64,000 nt of DNA, taken from NCBI GenBank assembly GCA_036346405.1, contig CM070566.1, positions 53,063,231 to 53,127,230 of the forward strand, in the 5' to 3' direction. The DNA comes from Phyllostachys edulis. Lineage: Eukaryota > Streptophyta > Magnoliopsida > Poales > Poaceae. The position numbers and the translations under genes were made by a program. Positions 24,639 to 37,051 of the stretch are shown in pieces; position 1 is the stretch's first letter, and each line of letters starts with the position of its first letter. The notes below the pieces were generated by a model. It was given only the letters and a program-made list of their open reading frames with translations. It did not search any database and was not told where the DNA came from.

Positions 24639-26077
24639 GATTCAAAGACACGAAAGATCTCCAACTTGATCACGCACAAGAATATCAAGATCCTCTTACT
24701 TATATCCAAGGCAAGTCAATGCTTTGATCATATCGATCCTACATTTTATGTAAATTATATTCATTTAAATTACCAAAATTGCATGCTTTAATTCTTTAAT
24801 CAAATGTATGTTAAAGTTTAAGATAGTTAAATACCCATTTTGATGATTAATTAATTAGTATGCCATCCATTGATATTTGAATCCATTAACTATGTGGTAA
24901 TTACTAGTTATAGGTTGTACTTAAGCGACATGCTAGTCTTGCTTAAGTACTGGGGTATTAAAATACCCCAATCATCATTCTTCCAACATGAAATGGTTTT
25001 GGGAAGTCATTGGAGGGCTATGACTGAAATAAATGAGATTATTTGGTTTTATTCCTCAAAACCCTAATAACTTGCTATTACCACATCTGGGCGGATGGAA
25101 AGGCGGTAGGTGCTAACGGAGCACGAGAGTAATATGGTATATGGAATGAACCGTCCGGATGGATTAAGGACTTAATCTTGTCACGACCTCCCGTGTAAAA
25201 CAAGTACAACCACAAGTCTACAAACTGCAACTTAGCTTAGTAAAATTATTAAACCCTGAATGTATCTCACTGGGTGGAGAAAGGGAACATGCAAGCTTAC
25301 GGTATATCCAGCTTGAATGGGACACCGATACAGGGTGAAGTTGCCAACGTTATGGGTAGTCCAACTACGCCAGACGCTGTGGTACAACATCCCGCACGAA
25401 CGTATGGGCGTAACCTCATATGGGTGAGATAACGGAAAGGGCAATGTAGTTTGAAAGGTTACCGTGACGGTCGCTTAACTACATGACTAAGAAATCATGT
25501 AGGGTAACGAGTATGACTATCTCTTGTAGGTACAGTGTATAACCTCTGTAGAGTCTAAACTGTTTAAACAACCGTACCTACGGTCAAAGGCGGATATAGG
25601 AACTTTACTTGAGTTAGTTCTATTTGAAAAACCTTTGTGGGTGGTATGAAAAATGTGGTGGGCTCACCTAGCCCTGATATTGGATTTTACCTAAGCCGTC
25701 GAGCTCAGCGGTGTTAATAATTGGAGGTAGCTCCAATCAAAAGAAGCATAGTGTAGATTTTCCGACGGAGGGAACCTCTACTGAAATAATTATTGCACAC
25801 TTACTCTCTTTAATAAAATGCAATTTGGTTAAAATGCTAAGTGATAGGAATTTGTAATTATGATAATTGAAAATGTTGCTTTAGCAAACAAAAGAACCCG
25901 AGCCATCCTTGTTAAGTCTTGCATGTATATTATTGCATCGTTTGTATTGGCTCGCGAGCATGGAAGTTGTGCTCATTCTCGCTCTTTCCTCCAAAACCCT
26001 CAGAAGCAGGAATTCCTAGAGGTTACGCATACCACAAGGATCCAGAAGTTGGAGACCCAGGAGATGATGAAGCGTAG
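24639..26077 (+). other. LTR B: candidate spliced small acidic ORF (two coding blocks)
   Basis: Block M (24639-24710, 72 nt) follows CGAATAG and ends CAAG/GCAAGT, with peptide end TYIQ plus a split glycine or glutamate codon. Block T (26004-26077) follows ACCCTCAG, completes a GAA codon and ends DPGDDEA-stop. The phase fits exactly. It is equivalent in position and phase to the blocks in LTRs A, D and E. Confidence 0.45.
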
Positions 26078-26430
26078 TTTAGTCCCCTTAGTCTAGGTCT
26101 CGCCTCAGTCTAGTTGACTCCGCCGGTGCTTGCGTGCATCCTATATTATCTGAGTCTTTAGGTAATATCGGACGCACACGGGTTTCCCTGGTCGCTTGTC
26201 TGTGGAGAGGTGTGCTCTCACCCCTTTTGCTTCTATTGTCGCTTCTGCAACTTTTGTAATGTAATCTTTGGCCTGTTTGGCCCTTATTGTAAAACATGAC
26301 CTGATGCGGTCTATGTAAAACTCTGATGTGTTAATTAATAAATGGTATGGTTTTACGCCATGTATAAAATGATTCAGCAATGTGTCTGTGAGTACTAGCT
26401 ACTGATTCAGGGAATAGCACAATATTTTCA

Positions 26431-26939
26431 TAGAGGATTTAGATTCTCGGAATCCGATCTGACAAGCACGAAGATTAACCATCTGACAGGTGCATGAGCA
26501 TTAACTATCTGACAGGTGAGAAGGTAGTCTCTGATGGCAACATGTGTATGAACAGCCAGCTGAGTATCATCTGCTCGTTTCCAGTTTCTCCCCCTGCTAT
26601 ATATACTGTGTAGCAGTTGCAATGATCTCATCGAGTGCTAACCAGCCAAGAACTTTTGGTTGTCCTCAACCAGTGTTAAGGAGATATGCCATCATTTCAC
26701 ATACAGATTCTGAAGCACTTGCAACTTGCATGGGAACAATGCATGATCTTGAGATCATCCACAGCAAAGCAGCAGGAGGACACTCTCACACTGGGAATTA
26801 CTCTTGATAGGTTTCAACACCAAAACCAACTTGCCATGGTATTGAAAAGTTAGGAATGATGGAGAGAAAAATATACAAATGGGTGGACATGCCTTGAATT
26901 TTTTTTAAATAATATTAATTTAAAAGATAATTACAAAAC
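26431..26939. other. Unassigned segment between LTR B and the MULE
   Basis: It contains a twice-repeated phrase around ATCTGACAGGTG (about 26480-26520) and an open plus-strand frame of 87 codons (26544-26807) with no recognisable motif. It may belong to the same disrupted locus as 22434-22660. No function is assigned. Confidence 0.25.
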
Positions 26940-29204
26940 TAGGTAGTGAAAATGAAAAATTACAAAACTAGGCGCCTATCGTTAATTGGTGACAGGGGGC
27001 TCTAGCCTGTCACCAGTTGAATTGGTGATAGAGACCTATCGCCAATTCAACTGACGACATGGATCATTCTTTTTTATTTTAAAAATTAGAAAACCACCAT
27101 TTCAAATGACGATAGGGATCCCGCAAGTCCCTGTCGCTTTTCCAAATAGCGACACAATCTTCCCTATAAAAGGCCCTCGAAACCCTAAAATTCGGGGGAA
27201 AACTCACTTTTATTCTGAAAAAAAGAAAGATGGGACGGAAGGGAGAGGAGTAGAGGGGAGGAGAGAAGCTAGAGAAACGCTGTCCGTCCAGTCGTCCACC
27301 TTTCAGGTAAATTTTTTAACCGAATGAATTACATAGTTTTGGATGTACGGTTATGTAGTGTAGTATGTTGTACATAATCATTTTCGGTGGGTAGTCTAGT
27401 TTTAGATATGTGGTTAATCGTGGAAATCTTGTTTATAGTGCAGTGCGTCAAATATGTCGGACGTCACTAATTTCAAAATTTACTACGGACAGGGGACTAT
27501 TCTTGAGGGTCCCGAGGGGATTGATTTGTATTATTTCCAATCGGCGACCGTGCCCCCGCCAAGAGAAGAGCAGTGTACATGGGGTGCTGTGATGCGGTGG
27601 TTGTTTTACTCATTCGAATTGAACCATGCTGTGTATGATCTGAGATTGAGTTGCTTTGTACCTCGATCAACACAACACACATATTGGGAGTTAGTGCAGC
27701 TCAAGGGAACAAGGTCATGGCAGTCATATGTACGCATGGCGAGGGAGGAAGGGTGAGATTTGGTCCTTCTGACCCAGGCTTATGCCAAACCCACTCCTGC
27801 ATTGGCAGCTGAACAAGAAGGGGGTGGTGGTGCTAAAGAAGAAGTCGAGGACTTCAGCCACAGTGCGGCGAACACAATAGCCGAAGGTGGTCCCGGAGTT
27901 GGTGATGTTGTCGATGAAGACCCTGCGGAAGGAGCTCCTTTAGTCAGGCAAGCTAGTGAGCTTGCTAACGAGGATGAGGAGCTGGAAGCCATAGTGCAAA
28001 GGATGAATCTCAAAGACCGGGACTACATGGCATTGTCAGAAGATGAAGGATTTGACGACGAGGATGATGTGGATCAGTAGGCGGTTCCATCCAAGTGGAA
28101 CATATGCCAGTTCGACAATCTCGTCGTTAACGAAGGCTCCTGTGTGCCGTGGGAGTACGACTAGAGCAAGGTCAGGCAAGGAGCTATGTACAAATGCAAG
28201 GAGGTTGTGCAGGAGGCGAACAAATTCTGGGCCTTGTCGGTGCAGCGTACATTCACAGTCATCAAGTCTAACCCAAGATGTTACAACGTGAAGTGCGACA
28301 TAGAGGGTTGCCCTTGGCGAGTGCACGCATTTCAGCCTAAGTGGGACACCTACTGGAAATGCTCTATAGTGGTCCCTGACACATGTGTCATCGCTGAGTC
28401 AGTGCAGTCCCACAGGAACCTGTCATCAGGCTTCATCGTTAACCTCATTACGATGAGATCGTGAATAATCTAGATTTTGAGCCACGATTCATCATTCGGG
28501 CGATTAAAGCATGGTTCAAGTACACAGTCAGCTATACCAAAGCGTGGAGGGCAAAACAGAAGGCGTTGGAATCAAGGTTCGGTACGTTCGAGGACTCCTA
28601 CCACAACCTCCTCGGGCTACTCCGAGTCATACAAGACAGGAATCTCGGCACTCATGTCGACATTCTAGATTCCACGCATCCGAAGTGGGCAAACAAGAGG
28701 GTACTACAGCGAGCATTCTTCGCCTTTGGTCCACGCATCAGTTCATTCCGGCACTACCGTCCAATCTTGTACGTGGATAACACATTCCTGACTAGAAAGT
28801 ACAAGGGTCAGATACTAACTGCAATAGCAACGGACGGGAACAATCAAGTTCTTCTCGTGGCATTCGCTTTTATGGAAAGCGAGAACATGGACAGCTAGTT
28901 GTGGTTCCTGAGGAATTTGAGGATTTCTGTTGTACAGGGCCGTCCAAACGTATGCATCATACATGATCAGCATGCGAGCCTGTTGCAATAACTCAGCTAC
29001 AACAAGGAGAGAACGAACCACTTCTGTTGGCGGATCTACAGAGCAGGTGGTGCATGAGGCACTTAGGTGCAAACTTCTACAAATAGTTCTGTAACAAGGA
29101 CTTGATGAACATGTTCAAGCGACTATGCAACTAGAACCAGCGGTAAAAGTTTGAAGCACTCTGGAAGATTCTAGATGAGCGGACCTAGACGCACAGAAGG
29201 GAGG
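26940..29204 (+). pseudogene. Mutator-like (MULE) MURA transposase, decayed
   Basis: An N-terminal frame at 27454 starts MSDVTNFKIYYGQG. After a TGA it continues with VLLTQAYAKP and an acidic linker (27760-28080). Next come a MuDR-type DNA-binding region (YNVKCDIEGCPWRVHA, with its cysteines) and then the MULE catalytic region: AWFKYTVSYTKAWRAKQKAL, RAFFAFGPRISSFRHYRP, YVDNTFLTRKYKGQILTA, and in the tail RPNVCIIHDQHASLL. These are characteristic of rice MURA transposases. At least eight in-frame stops and one frameshift kill it, and several stops sit where relatives have Gln. A probable 5'-UTR intron ends just before 27454. Subterminal palindromes at 26988-27050 probably mark the 5' terminal region. 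The 3' part is cut off by a truncated LTR at 29205. Confidence 0.8.
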
Positions 29205-29490
29205 TGTCGGGTCCCCGGATATGCAACTCCGGGACCCTCTGTGTATTCTGAACTAGTCCCATGATCAGTAGCTAGTCCACACAGTTGCAACATAGATAAA
29301 ATCATATCCATACAATAAAGTAGCTAGAGAAGCAGACAAATTAATATTACATAGTAGCAAAAGGACTTTATAGTCAAGGTTTTACAGAGCTTGTCACATA
29401 GGGCTAAAGACAAAAGATACACTTGCAGCGGAAAAGAACACAGGCGGTCGAGTGAAGGACGCCGGGCAACACGTCGACATCGGGCTCGGA
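29205..29490 (-). mobile_element. Truncated LTR terminus, same family as 4606 and solo LTR F
   Basis: It starts TGTCGGGTCCCCGGATATG and shares the next 60 bases with the fragments at 4606 and 58832 (inverted). About 280 bases remain recognisable by alignment with 4606-4880; beyond that the sequence changes. It ends the MULE abruptly. Confidence 0.65.
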
Positions 29491-29929
29491 GGAGGGGAGG
29501 GCGGGTCGGCATCCTCATCACGGTGGCCCAAGACGGCGAAGGAGAGCAACAAGGAGCGGCCCGAGGACTCAAAGACCTGCCCCTACTTCCACTAGCTCGA
29601 AGCCATTTACCGCAAGCAAATTCAACACAACAAATTGGATTGTCCAGACACAACAAATCATCTTCTTCTCTCGCTTTTTTCAACACAACAAATCATCACA
29701 AGGGACGAATTTCTCCGCAACAAATCCATACATGGGCCCACGGCGCAGCAGTGATACCTTGTCGCCGACGTCCAGCTCGGTGGGGGTGGGGGTGGGGGGC
29801 GTGGACGACCCGGCCGTTGACGCGCACGGCGTTGGCGCTGGAGAAGTGGTGGGTGAGGCGGAGGACACAGCCGGAGGTGCTGAGGAGAAGATTGCGGCGG
29901 CGACGGGTAGGGGACATGAGGATGCAAAG
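29491..29929. other. GC-rich unassigned segment
   Basis: Overlapping frames on both strands, with a GGGGGTGG run near 29785. On the minus strand the phrase ELDVGDKVSLL sits in an otherwise Pro/Ser-rich frame (29658-30566). I do not recognise a gene. Confidence 0.25.
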
Positions 29930-30480
29930 GCAGCGGGAGAAGGAGAGGAAGTAGAGGCGGTTGGAGCGGAGGAGGAGGAGGGGTGCGGTGGGGCCGAGGA
30001 GGCGGAGGTGGAGGGGTGATCGTGGTGGTTCTTAGGAGCAGCGACGCCTCCATGAGAGTGGGGAAGGAGGGAGGGCACAGGGAAGAGGACCAAGGCGTGG
30101 GGTTGAATCGCCATGCATGGGAGAAGGAGAGGAAGTAGAGGCGGCCGGAGCGGAGAAGGAGGAGGGTGCAGCGGGGCCAAGGAGGCAGAGGTGGAGGGGT
30201 GATCGTGGTGGTTCTTGGGCTGCGACGACGCCTCCATGAGAGTGGGGAAGGAGGGTGGGGGCAACGGGAAGAGGACCGAAGCGTGGGGTTGAGGTTGAGC
30301 CCATGGGCGGGCGAGAAGGAGACGAAGTAGAGGCGACCGGAGCAGAGGAGGAGGGGCACGGTGGGGCCGAAGAGGCAGAGGTGAAGGGGTGATCGTGGTG
30401 GTTCTTGGGTGGCGGTGATGCTTCCATGAGAGTAGGGAAGGAGGGAGGGGGCAACGGGAAGAGGACCGAAGCATGAGGGT
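29930..30480. repeat. Tandem minisatellite, about 183-190 bp unit, three copies
   Basis: The phrase GATCGTGGTGGTTCTT begins at 30018, 30201 and 30391. Each copy carries GGAGAAGGAGAGGAAGTAGA, CTCCATGAGAGT and GGGAAGAGGACC at matching offsets. The long Pro-rich minus-strand frame here is a by-product of the repeat. Confidence 0.85.
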
Positions 30481-30809
30481 TGTTTTATTTCTCTCGGGTG
30501 GACTAGATGTACCACGTCCACCACACAGGATGATACACACATGATGACTTGGACAAATGGAGCCACGTGTGCAAAACCACCCCTTTAAACTGGCCCGAGG
30601 GGTTTAGTGACTGGATTTCGCAAGTTTAGGAGGTTAAATAATCGGTTTTGAAGTTCAAGGGGTAAACCAGACTTTTCTGATAGTTGGAGGGAATAAACTT
30701 GACTTATTCCTTTATATAATGTTCCTTAACTTTTGGTTGACCAATCAGACATGCAAATGCAGCTTAAACAAAGAAGGAAAAGATGTCCCTCAAAGCATGG
30801 ATTGCATGG

Positions 30810-31585
30810 TTATTATGGCGGTAAGGCAAGGCGAGGCAACCCACCCCCCTCACACCTTTTAAGCGCTAAGGTGTGAGGCGAGGTGACGTCTTACACATCC
30901 TAAGGCGCTAAGGGAGTAAGGAAGTGGAGATGAAAAGGATAAAAAGAAAGAAAAAAAATAAAAGAAAGTCATACTGCTACTGATTCGGCCGGCCCATCAC
31001 TACTGCTGCACATTCGGCCGACAGCCCAACGCTTCCTTATCCTCCTCACTCACTCTTCCCCTGCCCTCCTCGCCCTCTCTGCGACGCGCCGAGGCCATCC
31101 TCTCTTCCCGCAACGCATGGACACCATCCTCTTCCCCTTCCCATCCTCTCCCAGATCCAGTCTCCCTCTCCTGTCCTCTTCCCCTTCCTCCCCTTCCAAA
31201 TGGCAGCAGGGTGGCAGAGTCCGACGGCGGGGATGATAGATCCTGCGGCGGGGATAGTAGATCCAGTGGCAGCGGAGGCCGATTTGACCGGTGGCGAGCT
31301 GAGATCGAGTCGGAATTAGCGGGGGTGAGGTAAGTTCTCCTCTCCTCTTCTCCTCTCTTCCCTGTCCTCTCCCTCTCTGTCCTCTCCGCCACCTTGGATG
31401 GGGGAGGCAAAATCCGGCCGCAGGGTGGCTCAATCGTTGGTGAGGAGGAGGATTTGACGACAGGGAAGGCAGATCTAGCGGTGGAGAGGTGGATTTAGAA
31501 GGGAGGAGGCGGCAAGGCGGGGCGGCGCCTTAGCACACCAGCGGCGCCTTACCGCCTAAACGTCGCTTAAGCGACGCCTTAATAA
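30810..31585. mobile_element. MITE-like element with AGGCG-rich inverted ends
   Basis: The left end TTATTATGGCGGTAAGGC (30810-) and the reverse complement of the right end, TTATTAAGGCGTCGC (to 31585), are similar. Both ends are built from AAGGCG/GTAAGGC words. GCATG flanks both sides (30804-30808 and 31586-31590), a possible target duplication. The interior (about 780 bp) is GC-rich and non-coding. Class assignment is uncertain. Confidence 0.5.
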
Positions 31586-33234
31586 GCATGATGGATTGTC
31601 AAAACAGGCAGTAAGGCCTGCTACTATTCATGCATGCAACAGAAAATGCAACTTCAGTCCCGCATGGAGATACTCTTAACACTGAGAACTCAAAAGTCAA
31701 AAGTCCATCAATTAGGCCTGCTATTATTATTCTATAATTGTTGAATAACTTTGGTTCCTGATGTGCCAAAGTAGTCAATCATAATATAACGAATCTTGGA
31801 GATTTGGCAGCCTTAACGGAGTTTGGCATTCCACATTCCACACAAAGTTTATGATACCAACAGACACACAAGCAGCAAATAGATGGACAAATCAGACAGC
31901 ACTAGTAGCTGAAAATAGTCAGATACTAATACCTCAACAGAGAACTCCTCAGCATTTTCTATTTGTAAATACTTCATGTGCCAATGAAAGGGGAGAGGAA
32001 GACCATAGAGAACTTATCCCCCCCCCCCTCCAAAAAAAAAAAGAGGAAAACATATTTCCTCTTCAAAACGGAAAAAAAAAGCCATTACCGTTTTTATTCT
32101 TTTATGCACAGTTAAACACTGAAGGCGCGCTGTGTTCCTTTACTTAAAATGTACCATTTTTAACAGAGATTTTCCATGTATGCCCATCAAGTTCTTCAAC
32201 AAAACACTTGTTATTAAAGAAATTAATGATCTCCTATTCAAAGTAAAAGGGATTACATCACAGCAGCCTAATTCCACTAATCAGAGCACAGCACAAAGGA
32301 GTGGTTTTGGAAGCTGTACTGTAGCACACAGCATGCTGAACACCCGCAGATATATATTGCCATAGTTAGGATTGCTTGACCTGCGGTCAAAGCAAAATTT
32401 ACGGCCTCGTAGTTTAGAAGGAATGAACCAGAGATAAATTTTTGTGTCTTCAGTTCAAATTAAAGCATATTGAATAATAACTGATGTATCATAAGCTGAT
32501 ATTCTTCAGTCTTCATAGCTGCTTGCTAAAGCCTAAAGTAGTTTCACATTTCATAAGTAATAATGACAATTCACACCAATTATAGTTGATAAATCTATGC
32601 TACATCATATGGTGGGGGAAAACAAGGAAACAGAAACAACATTAGTCAAAAGATCTTAAAACAATGAATGCCCATCATTTGAATTGCATAGAAAAACTCA
32701 AAAAAGGTATGCCCCACGCCAATGGATACCGTTTTAATTACTTTATCCACACTACATCTTGAGCCGATGGATATAGTTTTAATTACTTTACCCATGCCAT
32801 ATCTCTTGATATTTTTCCATTCATTGTCGAAAATGCAGCAGAATATTTTTTTTCCCATTCATTAATTTCTCTCTGCCACGAAACAGTCTACCTCCTCTTT
32901 TTTTTTTCATAACATGACTGATTTACTGATTTGTTTACAAACAAAACTCTTCTATTGATTGGATCACAGGCGAGCATCATATTGTCCATCAAGATAAGTA
33001 CCCAGTTCCATTCTTCAGAGACAACAGCACACAAAGGCTCCCTACTGGATCTGTTTCTGTCCACAGACAAGAGGGCATCTGAAACCAGTATGTTCTCCTA
33101 GTAGTAGAAGAGAGAACATGTGAGAATACCCAGTAGATGACTTCATGACTGGACCAATTGCCTCTCAAAGAAGGAGTTCATTTGCCATTGTAGATCCAGA
33201 AGAACAGGTAGAAGTGCAGAACAGTGTTTCCATA
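31586..33234. other. Intergenic, no gene seen
   Basis: AT-rich sequence with C and A homopolymer runs near 32020-32045. A degenerate 44-bp direct repeat (GGATA..GTTTTAATTACTTTA) lies at about 32720-32805. The chromovirus 3' LTR expected downstream of integrase, near 33.0-33.2 kb, is not present. Confidence 0.4.
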
Positions 33235-34216
33235 TCAGCACTGAAGACCAAACATCCTGTAACCTTGGAATTTCTTCCGAATGAATGTCAAATCCTCCCA
33301 GGTAACATCTTCAGGACCCAAATTTAACCACTGTATTAACCACTGAGCTACCGGCTCATTTTTGCGCAGGATGATGCGTCTGTCAAGAACAGCAATTGGT
33401 TCGGTTTTGATTTTACCATCCTCTCCCACTAATGGCAAACCTGGAAGTGGTACTGCATGCGATCCTAGATGTTTCTTTAGCTGACTCACATAGAAGGCCA
33501 GATGTATAGCAGCATGATCTGGCAATTGGAGTTTATAAGCCACCTCACCTATTTTTTCCTGAACCCGGAAAGGACCGTAAAACCTTGACCTGAGCTTTAA
33601 TGAACCCCTCAACCCGAATGTGTTTTGCCTGTAGGATTGTATTTTGAGGTACACCATGTCTCCCACCTGGAGTTGTCTCTCAGATCTATTCTTATTGGCG
33701 AAATGTTTCATCCGTTCCTGTGCTTGGTGCAGGTTAGCCTTTAGTTCATCCAGCATTTTCCTTTTCTGTTCAACTATGACCCGGGCTTCTTCCGATACGT
33801 TACAGGGGATAGTGAGCTCTCCAATGTTTGGGGGAGAATATCCATACAAGGCTTGAAATGGTGTAGTTTTCAAAGAGGTATGGTAGGACGTATTATACCA
33901 CCATTCGGCCAATGTTAACCACCCCATCCATTCTCTAGGTTCTTGAAATGTCATACTTCTTAGATACGACTCTAAGCATTGGTTCACTCTTTCCGTTTGC
34001 CCATCCGTTTGTGGGTGATAGGCGCTGCTCAATCTTAGTGATACATTCATCAATTTGAAGATCTCTTGGAACAGATGGCTAGTGAAGATCCTGTCTCGAT
34101 CTGTCACAATTGTAATAAGCATCCCATGCAGTTTAAAGACGTTATCCATGAATACTTGTACAACCTGTGGCACTGTATATGGGTGTGACAAGGATAGGAA
34201 ATGAGCGTACTTCGTG
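33235..34216 (-). pseudogene. Chromovirus integrase catalytic core (distal part) and chromodomain
   Basis: It contains TDRDRIFTS and, further on, AYHPQTDGQTERVNQ, the second and third acidic-residue regions of the DDE integrase core. A C-terminal domain follows with QVGDMVYLKIQ, and a chromodomain-like end with W..LGPEDVTWEDL. The frame is open for 318 codons and extends upstream into the target duplication at 34217-34221, where the LTR insertion interrupts it. The first Asp of the DDE triad lies in the other fragment, at about 40.2 kb. Confidence 0.85.
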
Positions 34217-34394
34217 AACCTTGCGAGGACCCCGACTTATTTGGGTTGTAATGCTTAGTCATCCATTGACCCTAGTATCACAAACAAAATAACCCGTGTC
34301 TTCGAGATATGTATACTTCCTAGAAATGCAGTATACACACCCCTTTACAAAATCATGCATCAATTTCATACAAGACATAGAACCAAAGCACGAA

Positions 34395-34589
34395 CTAGAA
34401 TAAACCAAAGCACGAACCAGAGGCACCGGAAAAAGTGGAGGTGTTGCGCGCGATAACCTCTAGAATCCTGGTCTGATCCATTCGGTTTTGCTCGATCTGA
34501 GCAAGAACCGAAGCCATGGTCGGAGGAGGCGGGAGCTCCTCATCCGGACCAGCTGCCTGACCCTGACCACTACGAGTTCTTCCAGCCAT
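34395..34589 (-). pseudogene. Gag N-terminus of LTR element C
   Basis: The frame begins MAGRTRSGQGQAAGPDE and continues with a Pro run and an LAQIEQNRMDQTRILEV helix, typical of the first residues of gag in grass Ty3/gypsy elements. It breaks off where the internal deletion joins 3' LTR sequence. Confidence 0.6.
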
Positions 34590-35340
34590 CCTGCTGAAGA
34601 GAGAAAGGGGTTAGCAACGAAATCCGAAAATTAGAAGCTAAAGAAAGCGAAGAGCTATCGACTAGGGGAATGGAAAATCACCCTAACCGAAAGCCAAACT
34701 TAAAACAGTAAGAACTCAACTCTATAAGCTTACAAAAAGGCTCAAGTAATAGCAAGGAAACACGAGACTAAAGCTCAACTTCCCAACACGACAAACCCGT
34801 ATTGAATGAGTGAGCAATCGGTTGAGAAGACAAAATTTCAGCACGCTACTCTAGTTCTAACACTTCTACAAAGCAAGGTAAAACCAACAAAATAGGCGTT
34901 AGATACTTAGCTAACTAGTATCACATCTTACCCTTTTATTCCCACAAGTTTTAGTTGTATTATCCTCTCATTATCTATCCTAATTAGAAACCTTTGAGAT
35001 CTAGCTGTTCGAAATTTGATGCTTGTTTGTCAGATTCGCATTCAAGCTCCTCGTCAATCACCGACTCGAACTTCAAAACCTTGTAATGGGCAGCTAACAC
35101 TTCAATTTGCCAATCTCATTGATTCCCAAAACCCAATTAAACGATAACGCTATCTTTTGAGGGAAGGAGAGGGAAACAACTTTTAAAACTCAAATTAGAG
35201 TAAGATGAGATAAGAAAGCTAAGATAGGTAAGGAGTAAAAGTAGAGAATTTACTTAGGCTTTCATAAACCATTTGATAATTTGAACTAAGTTTTTCCAAA
35301 TATCCTAAAGACGACCAAGCTAGGGTTACTACGGTCAGTA

Positions 35341-35354
35341 TGGCTCTGATACCA
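35341..35354 (-). other. Primer-binding site, initiator-Met tRNA (element C)
   Basis: The minus strand reads TGGTATCAGAGCCA four bases downstream of the 5' LTR end. This is complementary to the 3' end of plant initiator tRNA-Met. Confidence 0.85.
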
Positions 35355-36988
35355 ACTTTGTGAGGACCCCGGCTTATTTGGCTTGTAATGCTTAGTCATC
35401 CATTGACCCTAGCATCAAAAACAAAATAACCCGTGTCTTCGAGATATATATACTTCCCAGAAATGCAGTATACACACCCCTTTACAAAATCATGCATCAA
35501 TTTCATACAAGACATAGAACCAAAGCACGAACTAGAATAAACCAAAGACATACATAATAGTGAGTTATTACAAAAGGGGCCAACCGGCCAAATAACAACT
35601 AAGAAAGATAAATAACAGCGGAAGCAAAAGCCATAAGATGGCGATAAACAAAAGCCATAAGGTTTGCCTAAAGCCCACAAGACAACCGACCGGGCCGCCA
35701 AGCTAGTCGTCCCAACCACAGCACATCTCACAAAAGTAGAGCCCTTGGGGCTCCACCTCCTTTGCAACAAAGTTATTAAGCAAAGCAAATGAGTACAAAA
35801 ATGTACTCGCAAGACTGACGTGTAGTGTAACAGACCTATACATATGCTACATGCAAGCTTTTTAAGTGGAGGTCAGAGGTTGTTTTCAAAGATAAAGCAA
35901 GTTTTCATTTGCAATATTTAAATAGATTCAAAGCAGCTTTTACAATTCATTTTTAATTTGCAAATAACAGCGAGACAATAACATAATAACAATAGATAGA
36001 GGACAACAACAATCCTAGAAGTGACTAACCCAATAGCCATCACAACAATAGCATGAATTACCCGTTCATACCACCCATGTCAAGTTTTAATTAAAGGTTA
36101 TAGTCTAACTCTCGAAAGACCTCCCCAAGCGTGTCCATAACCTAGGACAAGGCTATTCGAATAGTTTGAACCCTGCAGGGGTGTACCAATGTACCCACAC
36201 GTCAGACCATCTTTTCGCCAAGCTATTAGCACACTTCCTTTGGTATGCCGGCACGGTTAAGTCCTATGAGACATTTCCAATATTGTGTGTCAACAACAAG
36301 TCACCCATATGGGGATACAACCTCCCCATACGTTGATGCGGAGTCATCAAAGATGCTCACCTCCTTATACGGATGGTGCCCCTTGCAGTGGATAAACCCC
36401 ACTACTGTTCACCCAATAGCCCACCATGCAACTCGAAGCTAACACACGGCAAAGTACTTAGTCAAGAGAGGTCCCATATCCCCCTCGTATGGTTAGCACG
36501 CAAAATTGCTTGGTTTAGTGTAACAAGATGTTCGGTCCTTGTTGACTTAGGCACCATTCCACATACCAACAAATCACACCATCATCCATTGTGCCCAAGT
36601 CCAAATAGTTTTTATTTTCAGTTTTGTTTTGACTTTACAAATTAACAAAGCACAAGTTCTGGACATAATGAAATAATAATTAGATTTGTGTGATCAAGAT
36701 CATCAACTAAGTCGATGACCGCCCAATTCTACCGCAATCTAAGCATTTCTAAGCAATACCAACACGTGATCTACTAAGTGATGAGAGCTCATCCAACGAA
36801 CTCTACATCACAGCAAGGTAGTCCTAGGCTTAGTAGTAGATGATGAACATTTACCTACAGAGTATGCATCTATAGGATCAACTAATCGATAATCAGTTAA
36901 CAACAAAATAGAGCATGCATACATAGACTTTGCAAACGATATATTAGACTTTGAAAGTAATGGGATTAAACATGATCAAACTGCTTGC

Positions 36989-37051
36989 CTTGCTGGAGCT
37001 GCTCACTATGCTGCAAAGGGTCACTCACGGGATCAACACACTCGTTGGCAC
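36989..37051 (-). other. LTR C: conserved 63-nt exon-like block
   Basis: On the minus strand it follows TTCGTTAG and ends CAAG/GCAAGC, exactly 63 nt like its counterparts in LTRs A and D, with an acidic reading ending QLQQ plus a split glycine codon. The terminal acidic block (about 35705-35765, ending GWDD-stop) is one base out of phase with it here. Confidence 0.4.

Larger units (their letters stand above)
22871..26430 (+). mobile_element. Long LTR (LTR B), boundaries approximate
   Basis: The region has the same layout as the other long LTRs in the window. There is a TATA box (TATAAAG at 23679-23685), a C-rich leader with many proline-rich frames, a TATATCCAAG/GCAAGT block end at 24710, the conserved core at about 25527-25590, an acidic terminal block ending at 26077, and a polyadenylation-like stretch near 26330. 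I could not find a convincing target-site duplication, so the ends are estimates. No gag, pol or primer-binding site is seen, which suggests a solo LTR. Confidence 0.6.

Noticed and set aside
29658..30566. 302-codon Pro-rich minus-strand protein
   Set aside because: It is generated by the 183-190 bp minisatellite and has no recognisable domain.
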